From the NCBI GenBank assembly GCA_945788655.1, contig CALZMV010000098.1:1-5257 (forward strand): a DNA stretch of 5,257 bases, given 5' to 3'. The stretch comes from an uncultured Clostridia bacterium. GTDB taxonomy: Bacteria; Bacillota; Clostridia; Peptostreptococcales; Anaerovoracaceae. Each line of letters begins with the position of its first letter. The first letter of the stretch is position 1. Shown piece after piece: positions 1-5,088 of this stretch. The translations under genes and the position numbers were made by a program. A model generated the notes under the pieces. The model saw only the letters and a list, made by a program, of their open reading frames with translations. It was not told the origin of the DNA and made no database searches.

Positions 1-104
1 TTATTTTTAGCGTTTATATTTAACGTGTCCTTTTTAAGGTAGACTGGACAAACTACCGCTCGCTTATCCGGCTTCTACACCCCCGTCGAAACCTTTACAT
101 CCCC
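1..104 (-). ncRNA. ssrA: tmRNA (ssrA), 5' part only
   Basis: This is the 5' end of transfer-messenger RNA, which with SmpB releases ribosomes stalled on broken mRNAs and tags the unfinished protein for degradation. Read on the minus strand it begins GGGGATGTAAAGGTTTCGAC at 104, the hallmark tmRNA 5' end (acceptor strand plus the GGTTTCGAC D-loop-like segment). Pseudoknot 1 can be traced by hand: GGTAG (57-53) pairs with CTACC (42-38), and TGTCC (50-46) pairs with GGACA (30-26). The likely resume codon is GCT at 11-9, about 94 bases from the 5' end. It is preceded by ATAAAC, which keeps the U and A at -5 and -4 seen before the E. coli resume codon. The tag would start Ala-Lys-Asn. The rest of the tag, the other pseudoknots and the 3' CCA end lie outside the window. 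It follows smpB on the same strand, a common arrangement. Confidence 0.96.
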
Positions 105-166
105 ATATTTGCGGCCCTCCATCATGATGTCAGAGTGCCTGCTGAGCGCACCATAAGTGCACGAGT

Positions 167-195
167 ATTATAACATCTGCCGGCGCCAAATGCAA
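167..195 (-). promoter_or_regulatory. Probable ssrA promoter (extended -10)
   Basis: On the minus strand, TTGCAT (195-190) is followed by a 17-base spacer and a perfect TATAAT (172-167). A TG one base upstream of the -10 gives TGTTATAAT, an extended -10. Transcription should start near 160, giving a leader of about 55 bases before mature tmRNA at 104; processing of that leader, for example by RNase P, is expected from family knowledge. ssrA could therefore be made independently of smpB. Confidence 0.7.
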
Positions 196-227
196 ATGAC
201 AGAATATCTCTGTTTTTGCATTTTTTT
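188..227 (+). terminator. Hairpin with T-run in the smpB-ssrA gap
   Basis: AAATGCAAA (188-196) is the exact complement of TTTGCATTT (215-223). Inside it ACAGA (199-203) pairs with TCTGT (209-213), with a small internal loop between the two stems. On the plus strand the structure runs into a T tract ending at 227, so it looks like an intrinsic terminator for rightward (antisense) transcription toward smpB. In the smpB direction the hairpin is followed by GGCGCC rather than a U-run, so it is a poor terminator for smpB. It overlaps the -35 of the ssrA promoter. Function is inferred; only the pairing is seen. Confidence 0.4.
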
Positions 228-244
228 CGGTTAGTTTTTCTATC

Positions 245-706
245 TTATCTGTCCTTCATGCGCCTTTCCATATCGCGTTTAGCGTCTCTCTTGGCTATAT
301 CCTCACGCTTGTCGTAAAGTTTTTTACCGCGAGCCACAGCAATTTCAATCTTCGCACGGCCTTCTTCATTTATATACATCTGAAGGGGAACCAGTGTAAG
401 TCCCTTTTGAGTTGTATAACCTATTAACTTGCGGATTTCCTGCTTATGTAGAAGAAGCTTTCTTGGGCGAAGCGGGTCCACATTGAATCTATTTCCCTGT
501 TCATATGGGCTGATGTTCATTCCATATATTATCATCTCGCCGTTTTCTATCTTTGCGAAGCTTTCCTTAATGCTTACCTTGCCCTGCCTTACAGACTTGA
601 TTTCGGTGCCCGTAAGCACTATGCCTGCTTCATATACTTCTTCTATAAAGAAATCGTGTCTCGCTTTTTTGTTGTTTGCAACAAGCTTTCTCGCTCTCTT
701 TACCAT
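245..706 (-). CDS. smpB: SsrA-binding protein SmpB
   Basis: SmpB binds the tRNA-like end of tmRNA and places it in the A site of stalled ribosomes, where its tail stands in for the missing anticodon stem and mRNA. The 153-residue product has the usual family length. Visible family signatures are the N-terminal NNKKARHDFFIEE segment (11-23), GTEIKSVRQGK (33-43) in the OB-fold barrel, and the basic C-terminal tail starting GKKLYDKRED at 127, the part that enters the mRNA channel. The start is supported by AGGAGA at 716-711, a few bases upstream. It begins only 13 bases after the S26-like gene stops, so its ribosome binding site sits in that gap and translation may be coupled. Its RNA partner ssrA lies directly downstream. 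Nothing looks broken or foreign. Confidence 0.98.
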   Translation of the reverse strand: MVKRARKLVANNKKARHDFFIEEVYEAGIVLTGTEIKSVRQGKVSIKESFAKIENGEMIIYGMNISPYEQGNRFNVDPLRPRKLLLHKQEIRKLIGYTTQKGLTLVPLQMYINEEGRAKIEIAVARGKKLYDKREDIAKRDAKRDMERRMKDR

Positions 707-719
707 ATAATCTCCTATA

Positions 720-1085
720 TCAATATACTATCGCTTTTCCGATTACTTCACTTCTTTCAACCACCACCTGCTGCAATTGGTTATCCCTATCAGAAAGGGT
801 CTCCATATCCCAGTCAAGGGTCAGTCTGTCGCCTTCCGCCGCGATTACTCTTCTGAACACTATGCTTCCTTCGCTTTCCAGATTGAAATAATCAGGGTAG
901 AGGGCTACTATATCTCCCTTATCTATGTTTCTTGCAAGACAGCTCACAATCACTCTCTGCTCAGGCTCAATATCTGGCAGCATAAGGCAGCCTCCCGCCT
1001 TCACCACCATAAAGCTGCAGTGAAGCATTATTCCTATTGCCACCCCACATATTCCTGCCGCAAACAGAAGTAAAAAACGTTTCAT
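720..1085 (-). CDS. Degenerate S26 (signal peptidase I)-like membrane protein, probably inactive
   Basis: This 121-residue protein has one N-terminal membrane segment (about 4-28) and an outer domain like signal peptidase I. It aligns without gaps to the neighbouring lepB product around box B: Met35, Pro37 and VIVS 45-48 fall at the same numbers, but the nucleophile Ser34 is Leu34, with Cys33 beside it. GDIVAL (57-62) matches box C. FRRVIAAEGD (77-86) matches box D, with Arg78 in place of the general-base lysine. Box E (GDNR...DSR) is missing, yet the end, VIGKAIVY, still matches the closing strand of lepB. So the fold appears kept and the Ser-Lys dyad lost (inference). A modest AAAGGTG (1097-1091) precedes the ATG. 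It lies between lepB and smpB in the same presumed operon. It could be a pseudoenzyme partner or regulator of LepB, or a decaying duplicate; the intact frame, membrane anchor and ribosome binding site argue for a functional protein. Confidence 0.8.
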   Translation of the reverse strand: MKRFLLLFAAGICGVAIGIMLHCSFMVVKAGGCLMLPDIEPEQRVIVSCLARNIDKGDIVALYPDYFNLESEGSIVFRRVIAAEGDRLTLDWDMETLSDRDNQLQQVVVERSEVIGKAIVY

Positions 1086-1159
1086 AAGAACACCTTTATT
1101 AAACCTTTTCCAGTCCGGTGCCTCTTATAGTCGGCAGCGCCAATGGGTTGTGTTCCACT

Positions 1160-1684
1160 TTACTTACAGACTCCTATTCTCTTAAGAGGAAATACTCTGA
1201 ATACAACCTTTCCGATAATAGTATCCTGATCGATCTGGCCTATCTCTTTAGATCTGCTGTCCTGGCTCACTCCCCTGTTGTCTCCCAGTACAAAGAGCTT
1301 GCCCTGCTCGACAATAACAGGCGCCATCTCTCCGGAAATTCCCTGCTGTGCAACATAATCCTCATTTAAGGTTTCTCCGTTTCGGATAACATATCCATCC
1401 CTTATTTCTATGGTATCCCCCGGAAGGCCGATTACACGTTTAATAAGATTCTTGTTCTTGCCATTAACATCCTGCATGTCAGTCTTAAACACGATTACGT
1501 CGCCGTGCTCAATTTCCCCAAAAAGTGAATAACTCTGCTTGCTCACAATAACATAGTCGTCAGAATAGTAGTTAGGCTGCATTGATTCCTGCTGTATTAC
1601 CACAGGTTTAATGAAAAACAATAATATTCCAGCTATGACTATTGCTATTGCTATATCTTTTATAAAGCCCCAGACTTCTTTCAT
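1160..1684 (-). CDS. lepB: Signal peptidase I (type I leader peptidase, family S26)
   Basis: This enzyme cuts signal peptides from exported proteins on the outer face of the cytoplasmic membrane. The 174-residue product has the short Gram-positive (SipS-like) layout: one N-terminal membrane helix (about 8-25) followed by the catalytic domain. All boxes are visible: box B ESMQP with nucleophile Ser34, box C HGDVIVF (60-66), box D IKRVIGLPGD with general-base Lys82, and box E GDNRGVSQDSR (134-144). It ends in the usual FPLKRIG-type tail. The ATG is set by GGAGA at 1695-1691. It starts 21 bases after the RluA-family gene stops and is followed, after 74 bases, by a degenerate S26 relative. The frame stays open for 25 codons beyond the TAA stop, but the protein ends where family members normally end. 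Confidence 0.97.
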   Translation of the reverse strand: MKEVWGFIKDIAIAIVIAGILLFFIKPVVIQQESMQPNYYSDDYVIVSKQSYSLFGEIEHGDVIVFKTDMQDVNGKNKNLIKRVIGLPGDTIEIRDGYVIRNGETLNEDYVAQQGISGEMAPVIVEQGKLFVLGDNRGVSQDSRSKEIGQIDQDTIIGKVVFRVFPLKRIGVCK

Positions 1685-1705
1685 TTTTAATCTCCACTTA
1701 TAATT

Positions 1706-2680
1706 TTATCCAAAAATATCTGTCTTTATTCTTTCAAATCTCTCAGGCGGTTCGCAAATGAACTCTCTGCCCTGCAGATATGCCAAAGGTCCGTCCTGAC
1801 GACAGTCCGCAAACACCAGCTTATATGCGTGCAGCAGCTGAGTTGTAAGGTCATACTTTGATCTCATATAACTATTGACCTGTGGCTTGCCGTACTTGAC
1901 ATCCCCAATAATGGGATGACCCGATGCTGCAAGCTGCACCCTGATCTGGTGTGTTCTGCCTGTTCTGATTTTAGCTTCCACAAGAGAATAAGCTTTGCCG
2001 CCCCGGCTCAATTCTATTGGAGTAATATCAGTTTCCATACTCTTTCCCTCTTCCTGACAGACGGAAACTGTGTTGGTTCTTTCGTTCTTGACCATGTTGT
2101 CTCTAAGTTCCATGACTTCATCAATATGGCCGGAAACTATGGTCAGATAGACCTTCTCTATTGCGTCCCGCTCTCTTATCATGGTATTGAGTTCCTGCAA
2201 GGCGCTGGCTTTTTTACCAAAGAGAACAAGTCCTGTTGTGTTTCTGTCCAGCCTGTTGGCAGGCGATGGTGTAAAGGTTTTCTCAACTCTTGGATCGTAT
2301 TCACCCTTTGAAATCAGATAATCTATTACCTGATTTGCCAGATGGTTCTTCTTTTCTCTGCCATCCCCATGAGTCAAAACTCCAAAGGGTTTATTGACGA
2401 TGAGAATATTTTCATCCTCGTAAACAACCTTAAACTGCTTCTTCGCCTTTACCTTCTTTACTTCTTTCTGAAGTTTTGCAGCCTCTTCTTCGGACATATA
2501 AATTACAAGCTCATCTCCCGCAGAAAGCAGTGTTTCCGGCTGCTTGCGCTTGCCGTTAACCTTTACATCCTTTCTGATAAGCTTGTAGATAAATCCCAGT
2601 GATGCCTTTGCAAAGTATTTTTTGAGGAAACGATCCAATCTCTGGTTTCCTTGATTTTCTCCAATTGTTAATTTTATCAT
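1706..2680 (-). CDS. RluA-family pseudouridine synthase with S4 domain (RluC/RluD type)
   Basis: The enzyme converts specific uridines to pseudouridine, most likely in 23S rRNA; the exact target cannot be read from sequence. From the chosen ATG it is 324 residues: an S4 RNA-binding domain (about 12-60), a charged lysine/glutamate-rich linker (63-82), then the catalytic domain starting at VVYEDENILIVNKP (85-98). The catalytic motif NRLDRNTTG (142-150) contains the expected aspartate, Asp145. GRTHQIRVQLAASGHPIIGD is the conserved C-terminal motif. The frame extends upstream to a GTG at 2704 and has another ATG at 2689, but family proteins normally begin with a sequence like MIKLTIGENQ..QRLD, which favours 2680. 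No convincing ribosome binding site precedes that ATG, and a TATAAT lies just seven bases upstream. It is the first gene of the leftward cluster leading to lepB and smpB. Confidence 0.92.
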   Translation of the reverse strand: MIKLTIGENQGNQRLDRFLKKYFAKASLGFIYKLIRKDVKVNGKRKQPETLLSAGDELVIYMSEEEAAKLQKEVKKVKAKKQFKVVYEDENILIVNKPFGVLTHGDGREKKNHLANQVIDYLISKGEYDPRVEKTFTPSPANRLDRNTTGLVLFGKKASALQELNTMIRERDAIEKVYLTIVSGHIDEVMELRDNMVKNERTNTVSVCQEEGKSMETDITPIELSRGGKAYSLVEAKIRTGRTHQIRVQLAASGHPIIGDVKYGKPQVNSYMRSKYDLTTQLLHAYKLVFADCRQDGPLAYLQGREFICEPPERFERIKTDIFG

Positions 2681-2687
2681 ATCACAC

Positions 2688-2716
2688 ATTATACACCAAA
2701 ACACCTTGAGAAAAAA
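2688..2716 (-). promoter_or_regulatory. Candidate promoter of the leftward rluA-lepB-smpB cluster
   Basis: A perfect TATAAT is present on the minus strand (2693-2688). At 17 bases spacing the -35 position is only a T-run (2716-2711), so the -35 is weak. The predicted start site falls at about 2681-2680, on or next to the preferred ATG of the RluA-family gene, which would make the transcript leaderless. It is back to back with the promoter of the rightward gene. Confidence 0.45.
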
Positions 2717-2734
2717 GTATTATTCTGCTAAAAT
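2706..2734 (+). promoter_or_regulatory. Promoter of the rightward membrane-protein gene
   Basis: TTGAGA (2706-2711), a 17-base spacer and TAAAAT (2729-2734), with TG at 2726-2727 giving an extended -10, make a good housekeeping-sigma promoter. The start site should be near 2741, leaving a leader of about 20 bases that carries the AGGAGGAG ribosome binding site at 2750-2757. Its -35 abuts the weak -35 of the leftward promoter. Confidence 0.7.
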
Positions 2735-2736
2735 GT

Positions 2737-2747
2737 ATGTGACACAT
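2737..2747 (+). repeat. Short inverted repeat at the predicted start site
   Basis: ATGTG-A-CACAT is a perfect 5+1+5 inverted repeat lying over the predicted transcription start, between the -10 and the ribosome binding site of the rightward gene. The position fits an operator, but at this length chance is a real possibility and no regulator is identified. Confidence 0.3.
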
Positions 2748-2760
2748 TTAGGAGGAGATT

Positions 2761-3288
2761 ATGAATAAATTCAAGGATTTTTTATATGATAAAAGTGATA
2801 TTATCGTGGCTCTTGTTATTCTGATTATTGCAGCCGGCCTCATCGTATGGAGACTTAATGCAATTGTCGAATATCCAAAGGAGCTTATTAAAGATAACAG
2901 CCATACGACTGATACAACTGTTGATTTGCCTGATGATTCTTCCGACAAGGATGCTGACGCAGACAAGGATGCTGATGCAGATAAGGATGCTGACGCTGAC
3001 AAAGACGCTGACAAGAATACCGAAGAAAACAATACTTCATCAAATGCATCATCCGCTGTATGGGCAAACGGTGTTCTTAACAAAGACGTTTCCGTATCTG
3101 TTTACGGTGCCAGTGCAACAGAAGCCATTGGTTGTCTCGTTAATGCCGGATTGCTAGACAGTTACTCAGAATACGAGCAGCTATGCAAGGACGCGGGTAG
3201 GGATCCTGCCTTTGTTATTGCAGGTGTCTATAATTTCAAAGCAGGTGCTACAAAGACAGATATTGCTCTAAAGGTTAACAAAGGCTAA
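2761..3288 (+). CDS. Membrane-anchored protein with DKDADA repeat linker and MltG/YceG LysM-like C-terminal domain
   Basis: The 175-residue product has a cytoplasmic start with lysines and aspartates, one membrane helix (about 14-30, IIVALVILIIAAGLIVW), an extracellular Ser/Thr/Asp-rich stretch, an acidic tandem repeat (62-85), an Asn/Ser-rich spacer, and a compact C-terminal domain (about 108-175). That domain reads like the LysM-like subdomain of the endolytic transglycosylase MltG: VYGASATEAIGCLVNAGLLD, then a GVYNFKAGATKTDIALKVNKG-like ending that recalls the family's 'G.Y.F..G....I...L..G' pattern. The MltG catalytic domain is absent, so I infer a cell-wall-facing binding or regulatory protein, not an enzyme. 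Translation starts at an ATG with AGGAGGAG (2750-2757). The gene ends with three in-frame stops in a row (TAA TGA TAA) and a strong terminator, so it is probably a single-gene transcript. The MltG link is recognition by eye and moderately sure. Confidence 0.8.
   Translation: MNKFKDFLYDKSDIIVALVILIIAAGLIVWRLNAIVEYPKELIKDNSHTTDTTVDLPDDSSDKDADADKDADADKDADADKDADKNTEENNTSSNASSAVWANGVLNKDVSVSVYGASATEAIGCLVNAGLLDSYSEYEQLCKDAGRDPAFVIAGVYNFKAGATKTDIALKVNKG
2944..3009 (+). repeat. 18-bp in-frame tandem repeat (DKDADA)
   Basis: Three 18-base units (2944-2961, 2962-2979, 2980-2997) and a partial fourth (2998-3009) differ only at single positions, nearly all third codon bases. Each encodes Asp-Lys-Asp-Ala-Asp-Ala. 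The unit is a multiple of three, so gain or loss of copies by slippage would keep the frame and only change the length of the acidic linker. Confidence 0.9.
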
Positions 3289-3308
3289 TGATAACTGAAT
3301 ATGTGATT

Positions 3309-3338
3309 AAGGCAGAGTATTGATACTCTGCCTTTTTT
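3309..3338 (+). terminator. Strong intrinsic terminator
   Basis: GGCAGAGTA (3311-3319) and TACTCTGCC (3324-3332) form a perfect 9-bp stem around TTGA, followed by six T's (3333-3338). It ends the rightward membrane-protein gene. The convergent minus-strand gene stops at 3349, so the hairpin may also serve it, but its T-run on that strand is only CCTTAATC. Confidence 0.92.
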
Positions 3339-3348
3339 ACGAGTGTCC

Positions 3349-3615
3349 CTATTTCTGCAGTATTTCCACCACTCTCTGAAGCTTTGCTCTCTGTTTCTGA
3401 TCCATCATAGGGGCAAGACTTCTCAGCATTGCCATCTGCTTTTCATATGATATATTATTGGCTTTTAGCTGCTGCTTCACCTTTAGGAGTTCCCTTTCGA
3501 GCTCGGCATCGCTCTTTGATGCAAGGTATTCAAGGCTTCTGCGCTGTATATCCTTTCTGCCGCCAAGCCCCAGCTGGCTGGCTATTTCGCTTATCATTTT
3601 TTCGTCTAATTCCAT
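3349..3615 (-). CDS. Small helical protein of unknown function (88 aa)
   Basis: I do not recognise a named family. The 88-residue product has no signal peptide or membrane segment and looks almost entirely helical. Charged residues dominate 37-57 (DAELERELLKVKQQLKANN), which may form a short coiled coil. The C-terminal part, MLRSLAPMMDQKQRAKLQRV (62-81), resembles a 'LL..L.P.L...R..KL..ai.iL' pattern that I associate with small uncharacterised clostridial proteins; that association is from memory and not tested. Its reality is supported by TAAGGAGG (3630-3623), a near-perfect ribosome binding site seven bases before the ATG. It is divergent from the 120-residue gene, with 79 bases between the two start codons, and convergent with the membrane-protein gene. 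No convincing sigma-A promoter stands out in the short intergenic gap. Confidence 0.82.
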   Translation of the reverse strand: MELDEKMISEIASQLGLGGRKDIQRRSLEYLASKSDAELERELLKVKQQLKANNISYEKQMAMLRSLAPMMDQKQRAKLQRVVEILQK

Positions 3616-3683
3616 TCTAAAACCTCCTTATCTAATATATCTATGCACCTGGTCTCTTAAAATTTCATATTATGCCTATAAAG

Positions 3684-3689
3684 AGGAGG
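3684..3689 (+). promoter_or_regulatory. Ribosome binding site that fixes the start at 3695
   Basis: AGGAGG lies five bases before the ATG at 3695. The same frame is open back to 3458, across the opposite-strand 88-residue gene, so this site is what identifies the real start. Confidence 0.9.
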
Positions 3690-3694
3690 TACAT

Positions 3695-4057
3695 ATGTCT
3701 AGCAATAAAGATATTTTAGGTATTTTGGCGCTTCTTGTGCTCATAAATGCCAGAGGTAAAGGCGGTCCGGGCGGACTTGGCATTCTAGGCAGCCTTGGTA
3801 TTCAGCCGTCTTCATCCCCTTTGGATATGGCCAGAACAATCAATAATTTTCACCATGTGACCCAGGTGATTAACAAAATAGACAGCCTTGGGCAAACTGC
3901 CCTAAATCCGCCGCCTATCAATCAGCTTCTGCCTATGGTGTCCAATGATGAAGGGCCTTTTAACATCGGAAAAATTGTCAAAACCATATCTCCGATACTG
4001 GATTCCTTCGGAAATAACTATCAGGGGGACGACGAAAACCAAAATGCGCTCTTTTAA
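3695..4057 (+). CDS. Small hydrophobic/glycine-rich protein of unknown function (120 aa)
   Basis: I do not recognise this family. The 120-residue product starts with a short hydrophobic run (DILGILALLVLINA, 6-19), then a basic and glycine-rich stretch (RGKGGPGGLGILGSLG, 20-35), a Ser/Pro turn, and a helical middle (DMARTINNFHHVTQVINKID). The C-terminal half has a proline cluster, PPPINQLLPM, and a second helical part (NIGKIVKTISPILDSFG). The hydrophobic run is rather short for a clear transmembrane helix, so membrane association or self-assembly is possible. The start is set by AGGAGG at 3684-3689; the longer open frame upstream is antisense to the 88-residue gene. It is divergent from that gene and runs toward fba, 64 bases away, with no terminator between, so read-through into fba is possible. 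The -35 of the fba promoter overlaps its stop codon. Confidence 0.8.
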   Translation: MSSNKDILGILALLVLINARGKGGPGGLGILGSLGIQPSSSPLDMARTINNFHHVTQVINKIDSLGQTALNPPPINQLLPMVSNDEGPFNIGKIVKTISPILDSFGNNYQGDDENQNALF

Positions 4058-4080
4058 TTGTGACTGAATTGTTGTATAAT
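4052..4080 (+). promoter_or_regulatory. Probable fba promoter
   Basis: A perfect TATAAT (4075-4080) is preceded at 17 bases by TTTTAA (4052-4057), a weak -35 that overlaps the stop codon of the upstream small gene. The start site would be near 4087, giving a leader of about 35 bases with GGAGG at 4111-4115. Confidence 0.6.
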
Positions 4081-4121
4081 GTATTGAGTTAGAATCTACT
4101 AAAGAAAATTGGAGGTTTAGT

Positions 4122-5051
4122 ATGGCATTAGTAACCACAAAAGAAATGTTTAAAAAAGCCTTAGTATCTGACTATGCAATCGGTGCTTTTAATGTAAATA
4201 ATATGGAAATAATTCAAGGTATTGTTGAAGCTGCTCAGGAAGAAAAAGCTCCACTTATCCTTCAGGTTTCTGCCGGTGCCCGCAAATATGCAAAGCCTGC
4301 ATATCTTACAAAGCTTGTAGAAGCTGCAATCGAAGATACAGGTCTTGACATCGCTCTTCACCTTGACCACGGCGAAGACTTTGAAATCTGTAAGAAATGC
4401 ATCGACGATGGATTTACTTCAGTTATGATAGACGGGTCCAAGCACTCCTTTGAAGAAAACATCAGAGTGACTAAGGAAGTAGTTGAATATGCTCACGCTC
4501 ATGGTGTAGTTGTAGAGGCAGAGTTAGGAAAGCTTGCCGGTGTTGAAGACAATGTAAAGGTGGATGCTCGCAGTGCTACCTTCACAGATCCTGATGAAGC
4601 CGCTGAATTCGTTGAAAGAACAGGTGTTGACTCCTTGGCTATCGCAATCGGAACAAGTCATGGTGCATACAAGTTCAAAGGCGAACCATATCTTGATTAC
4701 GAGAGACTCAAGACTATTCACAAATTGATTCCGGATACACCTTTAGTATTACACGGTGCTTCAACTGTTCTTAAGGAATTTGTTGACAAGTGCAATCAGT
4801 ACGGCGGTAACATTCCTGGAGCTCAGGGTGTGCCTGAAGAGATGATTCGTGAGGCTACTAAATACGGTATCTGTAAGGTTAATATCGATACAGACCTTAG
4901 ACTTGCTCTAACTGCTGAAGTTCGCAAGTACTTAATCGAAAATCCTGCAGAATTCGACCCTCGTAAGTACTTAGGTCCTGGCAGAGATGCAATCAAAGCT
5001 ATGGTTTCACATAAGATTAGAAATGTACTTAATGCTTCAAACACTTTATAA
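4122..5051 (+). CDS. fba: Class II fructose-1,6-bisphosphate aldolase
   Basis: This cytoplasmic zinc enzyme splits fructose 1,6-bisphosphate into dihydroxyacetone phosphate and glyceraldehyde 3-phosphate in glycolysis, and runs in reverse in gluconeogenesis. The 309-residue product has the usual length of the short class II type. Visible features are the FNVNN segment (23-27), HLDHG (80-84) with catalytic Asp82 and zinc ligand His83, the EAELGKLAG loop (132-140) with Glu134, GTSHGAYKFKG (177-187) with zinc ligand His180, LHGAST (210-215) with His211, and NIDTDLRLA, the conserved phosphate-binding segment. GGAGG at 4111-4115 sets the start. It appears to be a single-gene unit with its own promoter and a hairpin terminator. 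Related sugar-bisphosphate aldolases such as tagatose aldolase share the fold, but the overall pattern is that of the glycolytic enzyme. No lesion is seen. Confidence 0.97.
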   Translation: MALVTTKEMFKKALVSDYAIGAFNVNNMEIIQGIVEAAQEEKAPLILQVSAGARKYAKPAYLTKLVEAAIEDTGLDIALHLDHGEDFEICKKCIDDGFTSVMIDGSKHSFEENIRVTKEVVEYAHAHGVVVEAELGKLAGVEDNVKVDARSATFTDPDEAAEFVERTGVDSLAIAIGTSHGAYKFKGEPYLDYERLKTIHKLIPDTPLVLHGASTVLKEFVDKCNQYGGNIPGAQGVPEEMIREATKYGICKVNIDTDLRLALTAEVRKYLIENPAEFDPRKYLGPGRDAIKAMVSHKIRNVLNASNTL

Positions 5052-5088
5052 TTAATGAAAACTATATAATCAATAATGAAAATTTTTA

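Noticed and set aside
429..1073. Several plus-strand open frames across the smpB and S26-like genes
   Set aside because: They are antisense to convincing conserved genes, have no ribosome binding sites, and their products are low-quality, Ser/Leu/Phe-rich shadow translations.
1086..1159. Possible riboswitch, terminator or small RNA in the lepB to S26-like gap
   Set aside because: At 74 bases I found no convincing stem with a U-run and no known RNA motif.
1916..2602. Plus-strand open frames inside the RluA-family gene
   Set aside because: The opposite strand carries all motifs of a pseudouridine synthase; these frames lack start signals and recognisable domains.
2748..3083. Minus-strand frame with repeated SASASL residues
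   Set aside because: The repeat is only the complement of the real DKDADA-coding tandem repeat, and the frame lacks a ribosome binding site.
3458..3694. N-terminal extension of the 120-residue gene (open upstream of 3695)
   Set aside because: It lies antisense to the 88-residue gene, and a strong AGGAGG directly precedes the ATG at 3695.
3666..3697. Possible sporulation (SigE-like) promoter elements, CATATTAT on plus and CATAATAT/CATATG on minus
   Set aside because: The -10 matches are partial (6 of 8); on the plus strand there is no -35 match, and on the minus strand the 17-base spacing is longer than expected.
5052..5088. Repeated TAATGAAAA and a TATAAT-like string after fba
   Set aside because: A/T-rich sequence just before a terminator, with no gene downstream on that strand; most likely chance.
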